Assembly (NCBI GenBank): GCA_018268315.1
Contig: JAFDWU010000001.1
Coordinates: 349,280 to 413,279 of the forward strand
Reading direction: 5' to 3'
Origin: Armatimonadota bacterium
Lineage (GTDB): Bacteria; Armatimonadota; Fimbriimonadia; Fimbriimonadales; Fimbriimonadaceae
DNA length: 64,000 nt
The position numbers were made by a program, and so were the translations under genes. Shown here one piece after another: positions 15,647 to 23,412 of the stretch. Numbering within the stretch: position 1 is the stretch's first letter; each line of letters opens with the position of its first letter. The notes beneath the pieces were generated by a model, which was not told the DNA's origin, ran no database searches, and saw only the letters and a program-made list of their open reading frames with translations.

Positions 15647-15975
15647 CCGCGCTTGGCCGTTTCTGCGCTTCTTTGACTCAGTTCGGGCCGGAACTTTTGG
15701 CGAATCAGCTTAAGGATGAGGTGATGGGGGCTTTGCAGCAAACGGGTCGGCGGAGCCGACCCGGCGAAGCCCCCGACGACGGCCACGGGACCCTTGCGGC
15801 TTCGATATCAGTGGCCAGCCAAGGCGGTTCGGCCCAGCTGATGGTGAACGCGCCGTTTGCCACTTACCTTGAGTTTGGGACGGTGCGAATGCTTCCCCGC
15901 CCGTTCCTTGGTCCGGCAGTCGAGAAGGTCAGCGCCGAGGCGGCACAGGTTTTGGCTGAGCGATTCCGCTTCTAG
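15628..15975 (+). CDS. HK97 gp10-like tail-completion protein
   Basis: The 115-aa protein has the gp10 signature NAPFATYLEFGT followed by MLPRPFLGPAVEK. I use ATG 15628 rather than the upstream TTG because it gives the usual family length. It overlaps the joining-protein gene by 19 bases. It takes part in head-tail joining; its partner, the tail terminator, follows. Confidence 0.82.
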   Translation: MPERELAALGRFCASLTQFGPELLANQLKDEVMGALQQTGRRSRPGEAPDDGHGTLAASISVASQGGSAQLMVNAPFATYLEFGTVRMLPRPFLGPAVEKVSAEAAQVLAERFRF

Positions 15976-15984
15976 GAGGTTTGT

Positions 15985-16407
15985 TTGCCTGTAGAGACGT
16001 TGGCTGCCGCGCGGTGGCTTTACAATGTACTTACTACCGATTCACAGCTGGCCGCTCTTTGCGGTAGCCGCGTGTTTCAGTATCGCGTCCCTGCTTCAGA
16101 GGCTTTCCCTGTGGTCGTGTTTCAAATGCAGGCGGCGAGCCTGGACCTACGGGCGGATAACCGCAGGGTGGCAAGCAAGGCTTCTTACGCCTGCAAGGCA
16201 ATTCGTAAGGGGAATGACTTTGTAAGCCTTGCCCCCATTGCCCGGCGGATTGATGCGCTGCTGGAAATGCAGAGCGGCACGAACCAGGACGGCGTGGTGG
16301 CTACCTGCACACGAGACTTTCCGCTGGAGTACCTGGAGCGGACCGACGAGGGCGACGATTACGCCCACCTTGGCGGTGTGTATCGCCTGCTGATTGTTGG
16401 AGCCTAG
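15985..16407 (+). CDS. Tail terminator/completion protein, DUF3168-like
   Basis: A 140-aa alpha/beta protein. AARWLYNVLTTDSQLAALCG and AFPVVVFQMQ are typical of the DUF3168/gpU-like tail-terminator family that caps the tail tube. AGGAGGT lies nine bases before the TTG start at 15985. Position between gp10 and the tail-tube gene supports the call. Confidence 0.75.
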   Translation: MPVETLAAARWLYNVLTTDSQLAALCGSRVFQYRVPASEAFPVVVFQMQAASLDLRADNRRVASKASYACKAIRKGNDFVSLAPIARRIDALLEMQSGTNQDGVVATCTRDFPLEYLERTDEGDDYAHLGGVYRLLIVGA

Positions 16408-16428
16408 CGGCTCCGAAGGAGATTTTGA

Positions 16429-17742
16429 ATGAGCGATCGATTTTCCGTATCTCTGGTAACCCAGATTGGCAAGGAGACCACGAAGGGCTCTCCCGCCGCC
16501 GCAAGCCTGCGGCTAAGGTCAGTCGGCGCGCAGCCGGCGATCAAGGCGAACTTTGAAACTCGCCGGACGGAGGGCGATAAGCGCCCCTCGCTGAGCCTTG
16601 CGACAAAGGAGTGGACGGAGTGCGCCCTGACGGGCATCGCCACCTATAACGAGCTTGGCTATTTGCTCTCTTCTTTGATTTCAAAACCCACTTCCTCGGC
16701 TTTGGGCGGCGGGGTGTATCAGCACACGTTTGAATCTGCGCGGCAGCTGCCGGACGACCTGCAGTCGTTCACGGTCGAAGTCGGCTCCAGCACCGCTTGC
16801 GAGCGGTTTAGTTACGGCATGGTCTCCGAGCAGGATTTCAAGCTGAATCGGGATCAGGTGAGCCTGCGCGGCTCGATGTACGGTCAGGGCTTGCAGGATT
16901 CCCATAACGACAGCATCAGCCTAACCGCCGGTCCGAACGAAGTGCAGACGGTGACGCTTAGCGGCACGGGTTTGGGCGGAACTTTCACCTTGTCGTATCA
17001 CGGCGCAACCACCGGAGGCTTAGCGGCGAATGCCAGCGCGAGCGCGGTTCAGACTGCTTTGCAGGGGCTGAGCACGATTGGTAGCGGCAATGCTGGCGTT
17101 ACCGGCTCCGCCGGAGGTCCGTACACCGTAACCTTCATTGGCGCGCTCGCGGGTCGAGGTCTTCCATTGCTGGTGGCGGATGGCTCTTCCCTTACCGGCA
17201 CCGACGCCGCCGTGAGCGTGACGGAGGCGACAAGGGGCGGCATGGCGGAGCTTCCGATGATCCCGATCATGCCGGGCGACATCTCGTTGTATCTTGCGAA
17301 CTCTTACGCAGGCTTAACCGATTCCGCCAACAAGCTGGCGCGTTCATTCGATACCGAATTGAATCTGGGCGACCGCACCAAGCCGTTTTGGATTCAGGAT
17401 TCGGCGGTGGGCTCGTTCGCGGGTCACGCGGAGGGTCAGCCAAAGGAGACGTTGCAGCTTATGCTCGGCGCGGACGACACCGCAATGGCGCTACGCGCAG
17501 CCTATCGAAGCGGAGCTTCGCTTTATTTCCGCCTCGACGCCCAGTCCCAGCAGTTCGCAATCAATGGCGGCTCGACCAAGCATCGGTTCTTGTTCGATGC
17601 CTCAGTGAAGGTGTCGGCGGTGAAGGAGTTTAAGGATGAGCAGGGGTTGTACGCGCTTGGCTTTGAGCTTACGCTGATGGATGACGCCGCCTGGGGGCGC
17701 AGCTACGTCGCGACGCTGGTGAACGGGGTGGCGGCTTACTGA
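16429..17742 (+). CDS. Major tail-tube protein with inserted beta domain
   Basis: A 437-aa tail-tube subunit (family style: VTQIGKETTKGSPAAA near the start; FSYGMVSEQDFKLNRDQVSL; KEFKDEQGLYALGFELTLMDD near the end). Residues about 171-270 hold an extra domain (VTLSGTGLGGTFTLSY, VQTALQGLSTIGSGNAGVTG, YTVTFIGALAG) homologous to the insert in the decoration protein at 13003. Such domains decorate tails and may bind host surfaces. GAAGGAG lies before the ATG, and the stop overlaps the next ATG by one base. Confidence 0.82.
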   Translation: MSDRFSVSLVTQIGKETTKGSPAAASLRLRSVGAQPAIKANFETRRTEGDKRPSLSLATKEWTECALTGIATYNELGYLLSSLISKPTSSALGGGVYQHTFESARQLPDDLQSFTVEVGSSTACERFSYGMVSEQDFKLNRDQVSLRGSMYGQGLQDSHNDSISLTAGPNEVQTVTLSGTGLGGTFTLSYHGATTGGLAANASASAVQTALQGLSTIGSGNAGVTGSAGGPYTVTFIGALAGRGLPLLVADGSSLTGTDAAVSVTEATRGGMAELPMIPIMPGDISLYLANSYAGLTDSANKLARSFDTELNLGDRTKPFWIQDSAVGSFAGHAEGQPKETLQLMLGADDTAMALRAAYRSGASLYFRLDAQSQQFAINGGSTKHRFLFDASVKVSAVKEFKDEQGLYALGFELTLMDDAAWGRSYVATLVNGVAAY

Positions 17743-18080
17743 TGCGTCTGCAGGACTTTAACAAGGAAACGCGGGAACTGGTGGTCGCCCTGCCGGAAGG
17801 GGCTTTGCGGCTGACGTATCGCGCCAAGACCTACACCGCCCGCTACGAGCAGGCGGTTTTGGAGCTTGAGCAGTGCGATCAGCCGGCGTCTCAGTTGGTT
17901 TCATTGCTGGCGCAGATTCTGGTGGATTGGGACGTAACCGATGCTGAGGGCGCCTCGGTGGCGCCGTCGGTCGAGGTGCTTTCGGAGTTGCCGATCGAGA
18001 CCGTCTCGTTCATTCTGAAGGCGATTCGGGAGGACTCTCTCCCAAACCTGGCGAGCGGCGAGCTCTCCGCCGCTGGCTAG
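17742..18080 (+). CDS. Tail assembly chaperone, G-type (zero-frame product)
   Basis: The 112-aa zero-frame product ends at TAG 18078. It is the equivalent of lambda gpG: acidic, helical, encoded between the tail tube and tape measure. Near its end the ribosome meets CCCAAAC (18041-18047) in the correct frame for -1 slippage, which would extend it into a G-T fusion ending at 18274. Most ribosomes should make the short form, a minority the fusion. The ATG overlaps the tail-tube stop. Confidence 0.85.
   Translation: MRLQDFNKETRELVVALPEGALRLTYRAKTYTARYEQAVLELEQCDQPASQLVSLLAQILVDWDVTDAEGASVAPSVEVLSELPIETVSFILKAIREDSLPNLASGELSAAG
18041..18074 (+). promoter_or_regulatory. Programmed -1 frameshift cassette
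   Basis: Slippery heptamer C CCA AAC at 18041-18047 in the zero frame, a 6-base spacer, then a perfect 7-bp hairpin AGCGGCG (18054-18060) / CGCCGCT (18068-18074) with a 7-base loop. All three parts match the requirements for -1 slippage. Confidence 0.88.
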
Positions 18081-18274
18081 CCACCGAGGGCCGGGTTGGC
18101 GAGGCGCCAGCCTGGTATCCGCTCGTTCGCGCGGCGCGGTATCTGGGGGTTTCGCCGTGGGAGCTGCTTGAGCAGCCAGCTTGCTGGATGCAGATTGGGC
18201 TTGATGCGGAGTGGGCGGAGGGTAAGGCTGCGGAAGATGGGCCCAGGAGCAGCTTCGCAGCGAAGTCTGAGTAG
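18041..18274 (+). CDS. Tail chaperone T-type extension made by -1 frameshift
   Basis: In the -1 frame the sequence is open from the slippery site to TAG 18272. It encodes about 76 residues, including EAPAWYPLVRAARYLGVSPW and ELLEQPACWMQIG, a typical second-component tail chaperone. It has no good start of its own, so it is expected only as a fusion to the upstream G-type protein. The fusion would recruit tail-tube subunits to the tape measure, as lambda gpGT does. Confidence 0.85.
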   Translation, partial: PKPGERRALRRWLATEGRVGEAPAWYPLVRAARYLGVSPWELLEQPACWMQIGLDAEWAEGKAAEDGPRSSFAAKSE

Positions 18275-18519
18275 GAACGTCCGCCGCTACTCAGGTATGG
18301 CCCTCTTGGTTCGCCCCATCTCGCAATTAATCGGTGAGATACTCTTCGTTCGGAAAAGTTGCCATGTTTTGCCTCACCCGGTTCTGGTAGTACCCCCTGC
18401 CAATCGTGTACAAGGTCCAAGCTGTTGAACCTAAACCGTTCTGCACTCGTCTACCCAATAAGACTTATTACTGATTCCAATTGACGACGGGCAGTAGTTA
18501 ACGGTACTCTGTATACAGA
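18275..18519 (+). promoter_or_regulatory. Intergenic accessory promoter region with palindromes
   Basis: No convincing gene lies here. Two perfect palindromes occur: AATAAG-A-CTTATT (18457-18469) and ACTCTGTATACAGAGT (18506-18521). A TTGACG at 18481 could serve as -35 to TACTCT (18505-18510, 18-base spacing). The second palindrome overlaps the GTG of the next gene, as an autorepressor site would. The DNA becomes visibly more A+T-rich here. Confidence 0.45.
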
Positions 18520-18759
18520 GTGGGGAATAATGCAGGTGACACAGATCGACCCCCATGGCTGGTCTTGGCGGTCTATCTCCCGGGAGTTGGGCTTTGTGCT
18601 CTCGAGATTGTCTACAATACAGCATGGGCAAGCGTTCCCACCCTGTTCATCGTGTGGCTAATCACCAATAAAGTTAGTGGAGCTGAAGCCGCAAAGATTT
18701 CTTGGGCCAGAAACGTTCTTTCACAGGAAGCTGGTCAAACAGATGGAGACGGAACGTAA
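18520..18759 (+). CDS. Small two-helix membrane protein in a phage accessory slot
   Basis: A 79-aa product from GTG 18520 with two hydrophobic segments (about 13-34, WLVLAVYLPGVGLCALEIVY; about 36-50, ASVPTLFIVWLI) and a polar tail. The start coincides with a palindrome and may give a nearly leaderless message. It precedes another membrane protein by four bases. I do not recognise a family; superinfection exclusion or membrane-stress roles are possible guesses only. Confidence 0.5.
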   Translation: MGNNAGDTDRPPWLVLAVYLPGVGLCALEIVYNTAWASVPTLFIVWLITNKVSGAEAAKISWARNVLSQEAGQTDGDGT

Positions 18760-18763
18760 CATA

Positions 18764-19318
18764 ATGAACAACATGCAGCAGATCGCTTGGGCCCTGGTGC
18801 TCGTGTCACCATTGTTCTTTTGGCCCTTGCTTGCTAGGCGGTCGAAGATTCTCAGCACTCTAGCAGAATTTAAGAGCTTAGTCGCCTCAATTGATCAACG
18901 AATCCGTGAATGTGAGCTTCATGCACTCCCGACCGACGAACTATATCAAGAGAGGAAGTTTGTGTTAAGGATGGCAGAAGATGTTCCCCAAATAGGATCT
19001 GGTGGGGGAAGTTTTGGCCTTTACGGAATGCGAACCTCTGGCCGCATGACCTATTCTAGTACAGATGATGAGACGGCCGTGACCAAGGCACCTTCCACTA
19101 CATATGGCTTTGCTGAATCTGCAGCATGTCTCACGTGTTTGCTAAGTTTTTTCGGTCAACCTGAGAGAATATCGAAGTGGCGAACAAGCGTTATCGCCGC
19201 CCAGGCGCTGAGATATCGACGTTCTGACGGGTCGTTGCCCGTTGAAGAAGAAGCGGTAAGGAAGCTGATGAGACTATTGGCCACACGAGCTAACCACGAG
19301 GCCACCGAAACGGCCTAA
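18764..19318 (+). CDS. Membrane-anchored hypothetical protein in a phage accessory slot
   Basis: A 184-aa protein from ATG 18764 (in-frame alternatives at GTG 18677 and ATG 18743). One N-terminal membrane segment (IAWALVLVSPLFFWPLLA) is followed by a charged helical region and a cytoplasmic domain with a Gly/Ser-rich stretch (IGSGGGSFGLYGMRTSGRM). No family recognised. It forms a pair with the small membrane protein upstream, and both are A+T-richer than the flanking tail genes. The layout of two membrane proteins with a private promoter suits a moron. Confidence 0.6.
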   Translation: MNNMQQIAWALVLVSPLFFWPLLARRSKILSTLAEFKSLVASIDQRIRECELHALPTDELYQERKFVLRMAEDVPQIGSGGGSFGLYGMRTSGRMTYSSTDDETAVTKAPSTTYGFAESAACLTCLLSFFGQPERISKWRTSVIAAQALRYRRSDGSLPVEEEAVRKLMRLLATRANHEATETA

Positions 19319-19395
19319 AGACAGTGGTTAAGTCGAATCATCTTGAAGTGCCATTTGAGGCTACGCGTCTCTAGCAAAGGTATTCTCGTATCACT

Positions 19396-19797
19396 TTGAC
19401 TCTTGACTTTGGCCTTATTGCAGACTTCGCCTCGGTTGACGCCTCCGCCAAAATGACGGTGGTCGGCATCTTCGGGCAGCTTAATTGCCGCGAGCTACCG
19501 GTGACCTCGCCGCAGCTTTCCATCGCCGCGCAATTCACCATGCAGCGCGCCGAGCTTGGCAAGAACCACACGCTGGAGATCGTGTTGGTGCAGCCGGATG
19601 GAACCGACGGATTCAAGATTGGCCCCGCGCCATTCACGGTCGGCGCAAACTCCGCGCCTGTCGATGAAGCCCAGGTCCCGATGGTGTTCAACGTGCGTGA
19701 TCTCAAGCTTGAGAAAGAGGGCGTTTACCATTGGTCGGTCCGCATCGACAACAACGAAATCGGAAAGATCAAAATGGGCGTAAGAAAAGTCGCCTAA
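19396..19797 (+). CDS. DUF6941-like protein
   Basis: The 133-aa product begins with FGLIADFASVDASAKMTVVG then IFGQL, the N-terminal signature of the DUF6941 family (ADxA....GKLxIxGIF), and continues as a beta-rich domain. Function of the family is unknown. The TTG at 19396 is the best start; AAAGG stands about 15 bases before it. Codon use is like the GC-rich structural genes rather than the preceding A+T-rich pair. It is followed by an intrinsic terminator. Confidence 0.7.
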   Translation: MTLDFGLIADFASVDASAKMTVVGIFGQLNCRELPVTSPQLSIAAQFTMQRAELGKNHTLEIVLVQPDGTDGFKIGPAPFTVGANSAPVDEAQVPMVFNVRDLKLEKEGVYHWSVRIDNNEIGKIKMGVRKVA

Positions 19798-19824
19798 CCG
19801 GCCCCGACAACCGAATTGAACCAG

Positions 19825-19856
19825 CCTTCCGCGAATCGCGGAAGGCTTTTTGCTTT
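19825..19856 (+). terminator. Intrinsic terminator directly before the tape-measure gene
   Basis: CCTTCCGCG (19825-19833), AAT, CGCGGAAGG (19837-19845), then CTTTTTGCTTT. The stem is perfect (9 bp). The tape-measure ATG begins at the next base, 19857, so late transcripts must read through this terminator or a promoter must lie within it. Confidence 0.88.
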
Positions 19857-21347
19857 ATGACCATCGCAGAACTCAATATTCAAATAACCGGAGACGACAC
19901 CAGCGCGCAAGAGGCGATCCGCCGCACCACCGTTGCCCTGCGCCAGGCGCAGAAGGCAAGCGACGAACTTGCGACCGCGCTCAGCAACACCATGAAGGCG
20001 CAAGCCCTTGGCCCGGAGGTTAGCCGCCAAATGGCGGCCTACTACGGCGCAGAGCTTTCCACCCTCAAGGAGCTAGCGACTCAGAAATCGAAGGACGTGC
20101 AACTGCTGGAGCGGCAGCTTACGCTGCTTCAGCAGGCCAAGGAGATAGCAAAAGGCGAGGACGCCGCCATGCACCAGGCCAAGCTGAAGAATCTGCTGGC
20201 GCAGGCAGGTGGCCCGCTCGACGTGGAATCCATCAAGCTGTACGGCAAGATGTTCGATGACCTCGCGCCGAGGTCGCAGGAGTTCATCAGGCAGCTTCAA
20301 GCAATCAACGATGAAACCGCGCGGCTGGCAATCGCCGGGCCACCCGCTTGGGTCACCGCGGTCACCCAAGCCTACGCCGCCGCCAAGCAGCTCATCGCCC
20401 AGAAGGCTTCCGATCTGCGACAGCAAGTTGCCACCGACTTCGCCGCTTTTCAAGCGGCGTTAAACCCGCCTCAGCGGCTCAGCAATATGGCCCAAATCAA
20501 CCAGCAGTTAAAAGGCTCCCTTCAAGGCGTCGATCCCATGATCGCCGCGATTCTGCGCGCGCAAGCTAAGCAGGTCGATGAGCTTCAGAATCCGGGCGGA
20601 GAGTTCGCGGGCGTGGGAAGCGGCATCTTCAGCGCCTACACCAAGCAGATTCAGGATGGCGAACTTGCCACCAACAAACTGAAAGCCAGCCTAGCAAACC
20701 TAAAGCAAGGCATCGCCCAAACGCTAGGCGTTGCCGCGCCGTGGGATTCCATCATTCAAAGCCTGGGGGTCGATACCGGAAAGCTGACCGACGAGCAGAA
20801 GAAGCTGCTGAACGAGATTGCGCGCACCGCCGAGATCAAGCAGCAGGTCGAACTCCTCACCAAGTCATTAAGAGACGGCATCGGTAGCACCCTCAGCCAG
20901 CTTTACCAAACTGGATTCAAACATTTCTTCGCCAGCGTGCTTGGCGGCTTCGAGCAGATGCTGCGCAAGATGAGCCAGGAATGGCTTCAAAGCGTCCTGA
21001 TGACCTCGATCATGAAGGGGCTCGGCGGTCTGTTCGGCAACATCTTCTCAACCGGCGGCGATTCCGGCTGGCACGCGCCGATGACGTTGCCCGGCAGAGC
21101 CGCAGGTGGCGCCGTCGATGCAGGCGCAGCCTACTGGGTCGGCGAAAGGGGACCAGAGCTCTTCTTCCCCAAGACCTCCGGTTACGTGGCAAGCGCCCAG
21201 ACTTCTCATAGCCTCATAGGCGGGACCACCATTCACAACCACTTCAACATCGCCACTCCCAACGCGGATAGCTTCCGCCGCAGCCTCGGGCAAATTGCCG
21301 CCGAGACCGGGATCGCGATCCAGCGCGGCCTTCAAAGGAACGGTTAA
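19857..21347 (+). CDS. Tail tape-measure protein
   Basis: A 496-aa tape-measure protein. The N-terminus (MTIAELNIQITGDDTSAQEAI) and long Ala/Gln/Lys helices (to about 390) are typical. The C-terminus has a hydrophobic patch (MTSIMKGLGGLFGNIF) and the diagnostic GGAVDAGAAYWVGERGPELF ending in phage tape measures. An open frame extends upstream to 19731 but would cross the terminator, so I prefer ATG 19857. At this length it predicts a fairly short tail (known relation of about 0.15 nm per residue gives roughly 75 nm). Confidence 0.87.
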   Translation: MTIAELNIQITGDDTSAQEAIRRTTVALRQAQKASDELATALSNTMKAQALGPEVSRQMAAYYGAELSTLKELATQKSKDVQLLERQLTLLQQAKEIAKGEDAAMHQAKLKNLLAQAGGPLDVESIKLYGKMFDDLAPRSQEFIRQLQAINDETARLAIAGPPAWVTAVTQAYAAAKQLIAQKASDLRQQVATDFAAFQAALNPPQRLSNMAQINQQLKGSLQGVDPMIAAILRAQAKQVDELQNPGGEFAGVGSGIFSAYTKQIQDGELATNKLKASLANLKQGIAQTLGVAAPWDSIIQSLGVDTGKLTDEQKKLLNEIARTAEIKQQVELLTKSLRDGIGSTLSQLYQTGFKHFFASVLGGFEQMLRKMSQEWLQSVLMTSIMKGLGGLFGNIFSTGGDSGWHAPMTLPGRAAGGAVDAGAAYWVGERGPELFFPKTSGYVASAQTSHSLIGGTTIHNHFNIATPNADSFRRSLGQIAAETGIAIQRGLQRNG

Positions 21348-21350
21348 GCC

Positions 21351-21941
21351 ATGGTTGATCCAATCGTCTTTCCCACCGATATCAGCGCGGGCAGCCGGGG
21401 CGGGCCCCGATATTCCACCACCGTAGTCACCAGCCTTTCCGGCGCGGAGCAGCGGATTCAAAACTGGCCCGCCTCGCGCGGCAAGTGGAATGTGGCGTTC
21501 GGGGTGAAGACCCTTGCCCAGCTTCAAGAATTGCAGGCGTTCTTCCATGCCCGCGCGGGGATGGCACGCGGCTTTCTGTTTTGGGACCATCGCGACAACA
21601 CCGCGGTCAGCGAGCAGATCGGCGTTGGGGATGGAACCACCCAGGTATTCCAGCTTAAACGAACCTATTCCAGCGGCGGCATCCATCGCGTAAGGAAGAT
21701 CACGCGGCCGGAAAGCAGTTCGGTAACCGTTTTTGTGAACGGCATCGCCGCATCTGGATGGGGCGTGGACGCCACCACCGGCATCGTCTCCTTCACCACC
21801 GCGCCGACCACCGGCGCGATCATCACCGCGAGCTTCCAGTTCTACGTCCCCGCTCGCTTTGCCAGCGATGAAATGAATGTTTCGCTTGAGGGCATCATCG
21901 GCGGCTGGGAATCGATCCAGATTGAAGAGATATTCGAATAG
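21351..21941 (+). CDS. Distal tail protein, DUF2460 (GTA gp12-like)
   Basis: A 196-aa protein of the DUF2460/TIGR02217 family: VFPTDISAGSRGGPRYSTTV near the start, GVKTLAQLQELQAFFHARAG, RGFLFWDHRD and a C-terminal PARFASDEMNVSLE. In gene transfer agents and related siphoviruses it is the distal tail protein linking tube and hub. It follows the tape measure by three bases. Confidence 0.88.
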   Translation: MVDPIVFPTDISAGSRGGPRYSTTVVTSLSGAEQRIQNWPASRGKWNVAFGVKTLAQLQELQAFFHARAGMARGFLFWDHRDNTAVSEQIGVGDGTTQVFQLKRTYSSGGIHRVRKITRPESSSVTVFVNGIAASGWGVDATTGIVSFTTAPTTGAIITASFQFYVPARFASDEMNVSLEGIIGGWESIQIEEIFE

Positions 21942-21977
21942 GGAAACCATCATGCCGCCAAAAGACTTCTAAGTTGT

Positions 21978-22481
21978 ATGAAGATAACAACAACGGCGGC
22001 GCTGCTGGTCACAATGGCCTACGCGGGCGCGCAGAAAGCGCCCGACCTTGCCCAGGGGCAGTGGTTCAACACTGCAAAGCCCATCACCAAGGCTGACCTC
22101 AAGGACCACGTCGCGGTTGTCTTCTTCTGGACCTTCGATTGCATCAACTGCAAGCGCAGCCTGCCAGCCATGAACCGCATGTACGAACGCTTTGCAAAGC
22201 AAGGCGTGAAGTTCGTCGGCATCCACACGCCAGAGACCCAAACCGAGCGAAAGCCCGCAAATGTACGGGCAGCACTCACCAAAGAGGGCATAAAATTCCC
22301 GGTTTTGATCGATAATGACGCGAAAAATTGGTATTCCTGGCACCAAACCGCGTGGCCGACTGTTTACTTAATCGACAGGCACGGAAACATTCGATTTTCA
22401 GTGGTCGGCGAATTAAACTTCAACGGCCAAAACGACGAAGCGAAGTTAGACACAGAGATTGAAAAGCTAAAGCAAAGATAG
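21978..22481 (+). CDS. Exported thioredoxin-like protein in a phage accessory slot
   Basis: The 167-aa product has a short signal peptide (about 1-18) and a TlpA/DipZ-like thioredoxin fold: VVFFWTFDCINCKRSLPAMN contains a CINC active site, and WPTVYLIDRHGNI holds the cis-Pro loop. It should act on disulfides outside the cytoplasm. It is inserted between two distal-tail genes, is richer in A+T, and has its own terminator at 22508. It may help fold the cysteine-rich DUF2163 protein encoded next, or may simply be a moron. Confidence 0.82.
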   Translation: MKITTTAALLVTMAYAGAQKAPDLAQGQWFNTAKPITKADLKDHVAVVFFWTFDCINCKRSLPAMNRMYERFAKQGVKFVGIHTPETQTERKPANVRAALTKEGIKFPVLIDNDAKNWYSWHQTAWPTVYLIDRHGNIRFSVVGELNFNGQNDEAKLDTEIEKLKQR

Positions 22482-22507
22482 CAAGAACCCCTCCTCCCGA
22501 TTGATCA

Positions 22508-22541
22508 GGAGCCTTGGAAAACCAAGGCTCCTTTTTCTTTT
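22508..22541 (+). terminator. Intrinsic terminator after the thioredoxin-like gene
   Basis: GGAGCCTTGG (22508-22517), AAAA, CCAAGGCTCC (22522-22531), then TTTTTCTTTTG. The 10-bp stem is perfect. The next structural gene starts only eight bases beyond, so this is the third terminator placed immediately ahead of a phage gene. Confidence 0.88.
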
Positions 22542-22548
22542 GCCAACT

Positions 22549-23412
22549 ATGCCTAGAACCATTTCTTCCGCCCTGCTTGCCCACCTGCATGAACCCGTTC
22601 TCACCGTCGCGCTTTGCGCGCGTTTGACCCGTACTGACGGCCTCCAGCTCGGCTTCACCTCCGCGAACCTGCCCATCGTGTTCGATGGCCTAACCTACCA
22701 GCCCTCGGATGGGCTGTCGCTCTCCACCCTTCAGCATGCTTCCGGCACTGGTGTCGATAACTTCGAGGCGACCGGCATCCTCAGCGATGAACGCATCAGC
22801 GAAGCCGACCTGATGGCGGGCAAATACGCGGGCGCGGAGCTATTGCTTCAGCTCGTGAATTACGAGGACCTCTCGATGGGGGCCGTGATTCTTTCGAGAG
22901 GGTTCTTTGGCGAGATCCAGGTCAGCGATGGCAATTTCCATGTCGAAATCCGCGGGCTCACCTACCGGCTGAAGCAAAGCAGCGGCGAAATCACTTCCCC
23001 GCTCTGCCGATGCCGCCGGTTAGGCGACGCACGCTGCACCGTGAACCTAACCCCTTACACGTTCACCGCCAGCGTTATCGGCGTGAACACCGATGGCTCG
23101 ATTACATTCGGGCCGTGCAGCCAGGCAACCGGCTACTTCGATTGCGGCTTGGTTAAGTTTACCAGCGGGCAGAATAGCGGGCTTGAAGGCGAGATCAAAA
23201 GCCACACGCTGAGCGGCGGCAACGCGGTGATCTTCCTTCGGCTGCCCATGCCGTTACTCGTTGCGCCTGGCGATGCAGTTACACTCACCGCAGGTTGCGA
23301 CCGAAGGCTGACGACCTGCCAGACCAAGTTCAGCAACGGCGTGAACTTCATCGGCGAGCCGTATCTGCCGGGCAACGACCAGATTTGGACGACCGGAAGG
23401 CCGCCACAGTGA
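22549..23412 (+). CDS. Tail hub protein, DUF2163 (GTA gp13-like)
   Basis: A 287-aa protein of the DUF2163/TIGR02218 family. Visible: an N-terminal domain with LTVALCARLTRTDGLQLGFT and TYQPSDGLSLSTLQ; the cysteine cluster SPLCRCRRLGDARC; and the C-terminal CDRRLTTCQTKF..N..NFIGEPYLPGND motif. In gene transfer agents this is a hub component with an iron-sulfur or metal-binding cysteine set. I use ATG 22549 rather than the upstream in-frame start at 22501, which lies before the terminator. Confidence 0.87.
   Translation: MPRTISSALLAHLHEPVLTVALCARLTRTDGLQLGFTSANLPIVFDGLTYQPSDGLSLSTLQHASGTGVDNFEATGILSDERISEADLMAGKYAGAELLLQLVNYEDLSMGAVILSRGFFGEIQVSDGNFHVEIRGLTYRLKQSSGEITSPLCRCRRLGDARCTVNLTPYTFTASVIGVNTDGSITFGPCSQATGYFDCGLVKFTSGQNSGLEGEIKSHTLSGGNAVIFLRLPMPLLVAPGDAVTLTAGCDRRLTTCQTKFSNGVNFIGEPYLPGNDQIWTTGRPPQ

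Noticed and set aside
19731-19856. Upstream extension of the tape-measure frame
   Set aside because: It would cross a perfect terminator and overlap the DUF6941 gene; ATG 19857 gives a normal N-terminus.
21048-21953. 301-codon minus-strand open frame
   Set aside because: Antisense to tape-measure and DUF2460 genes; shadow of GC-rich codon use.
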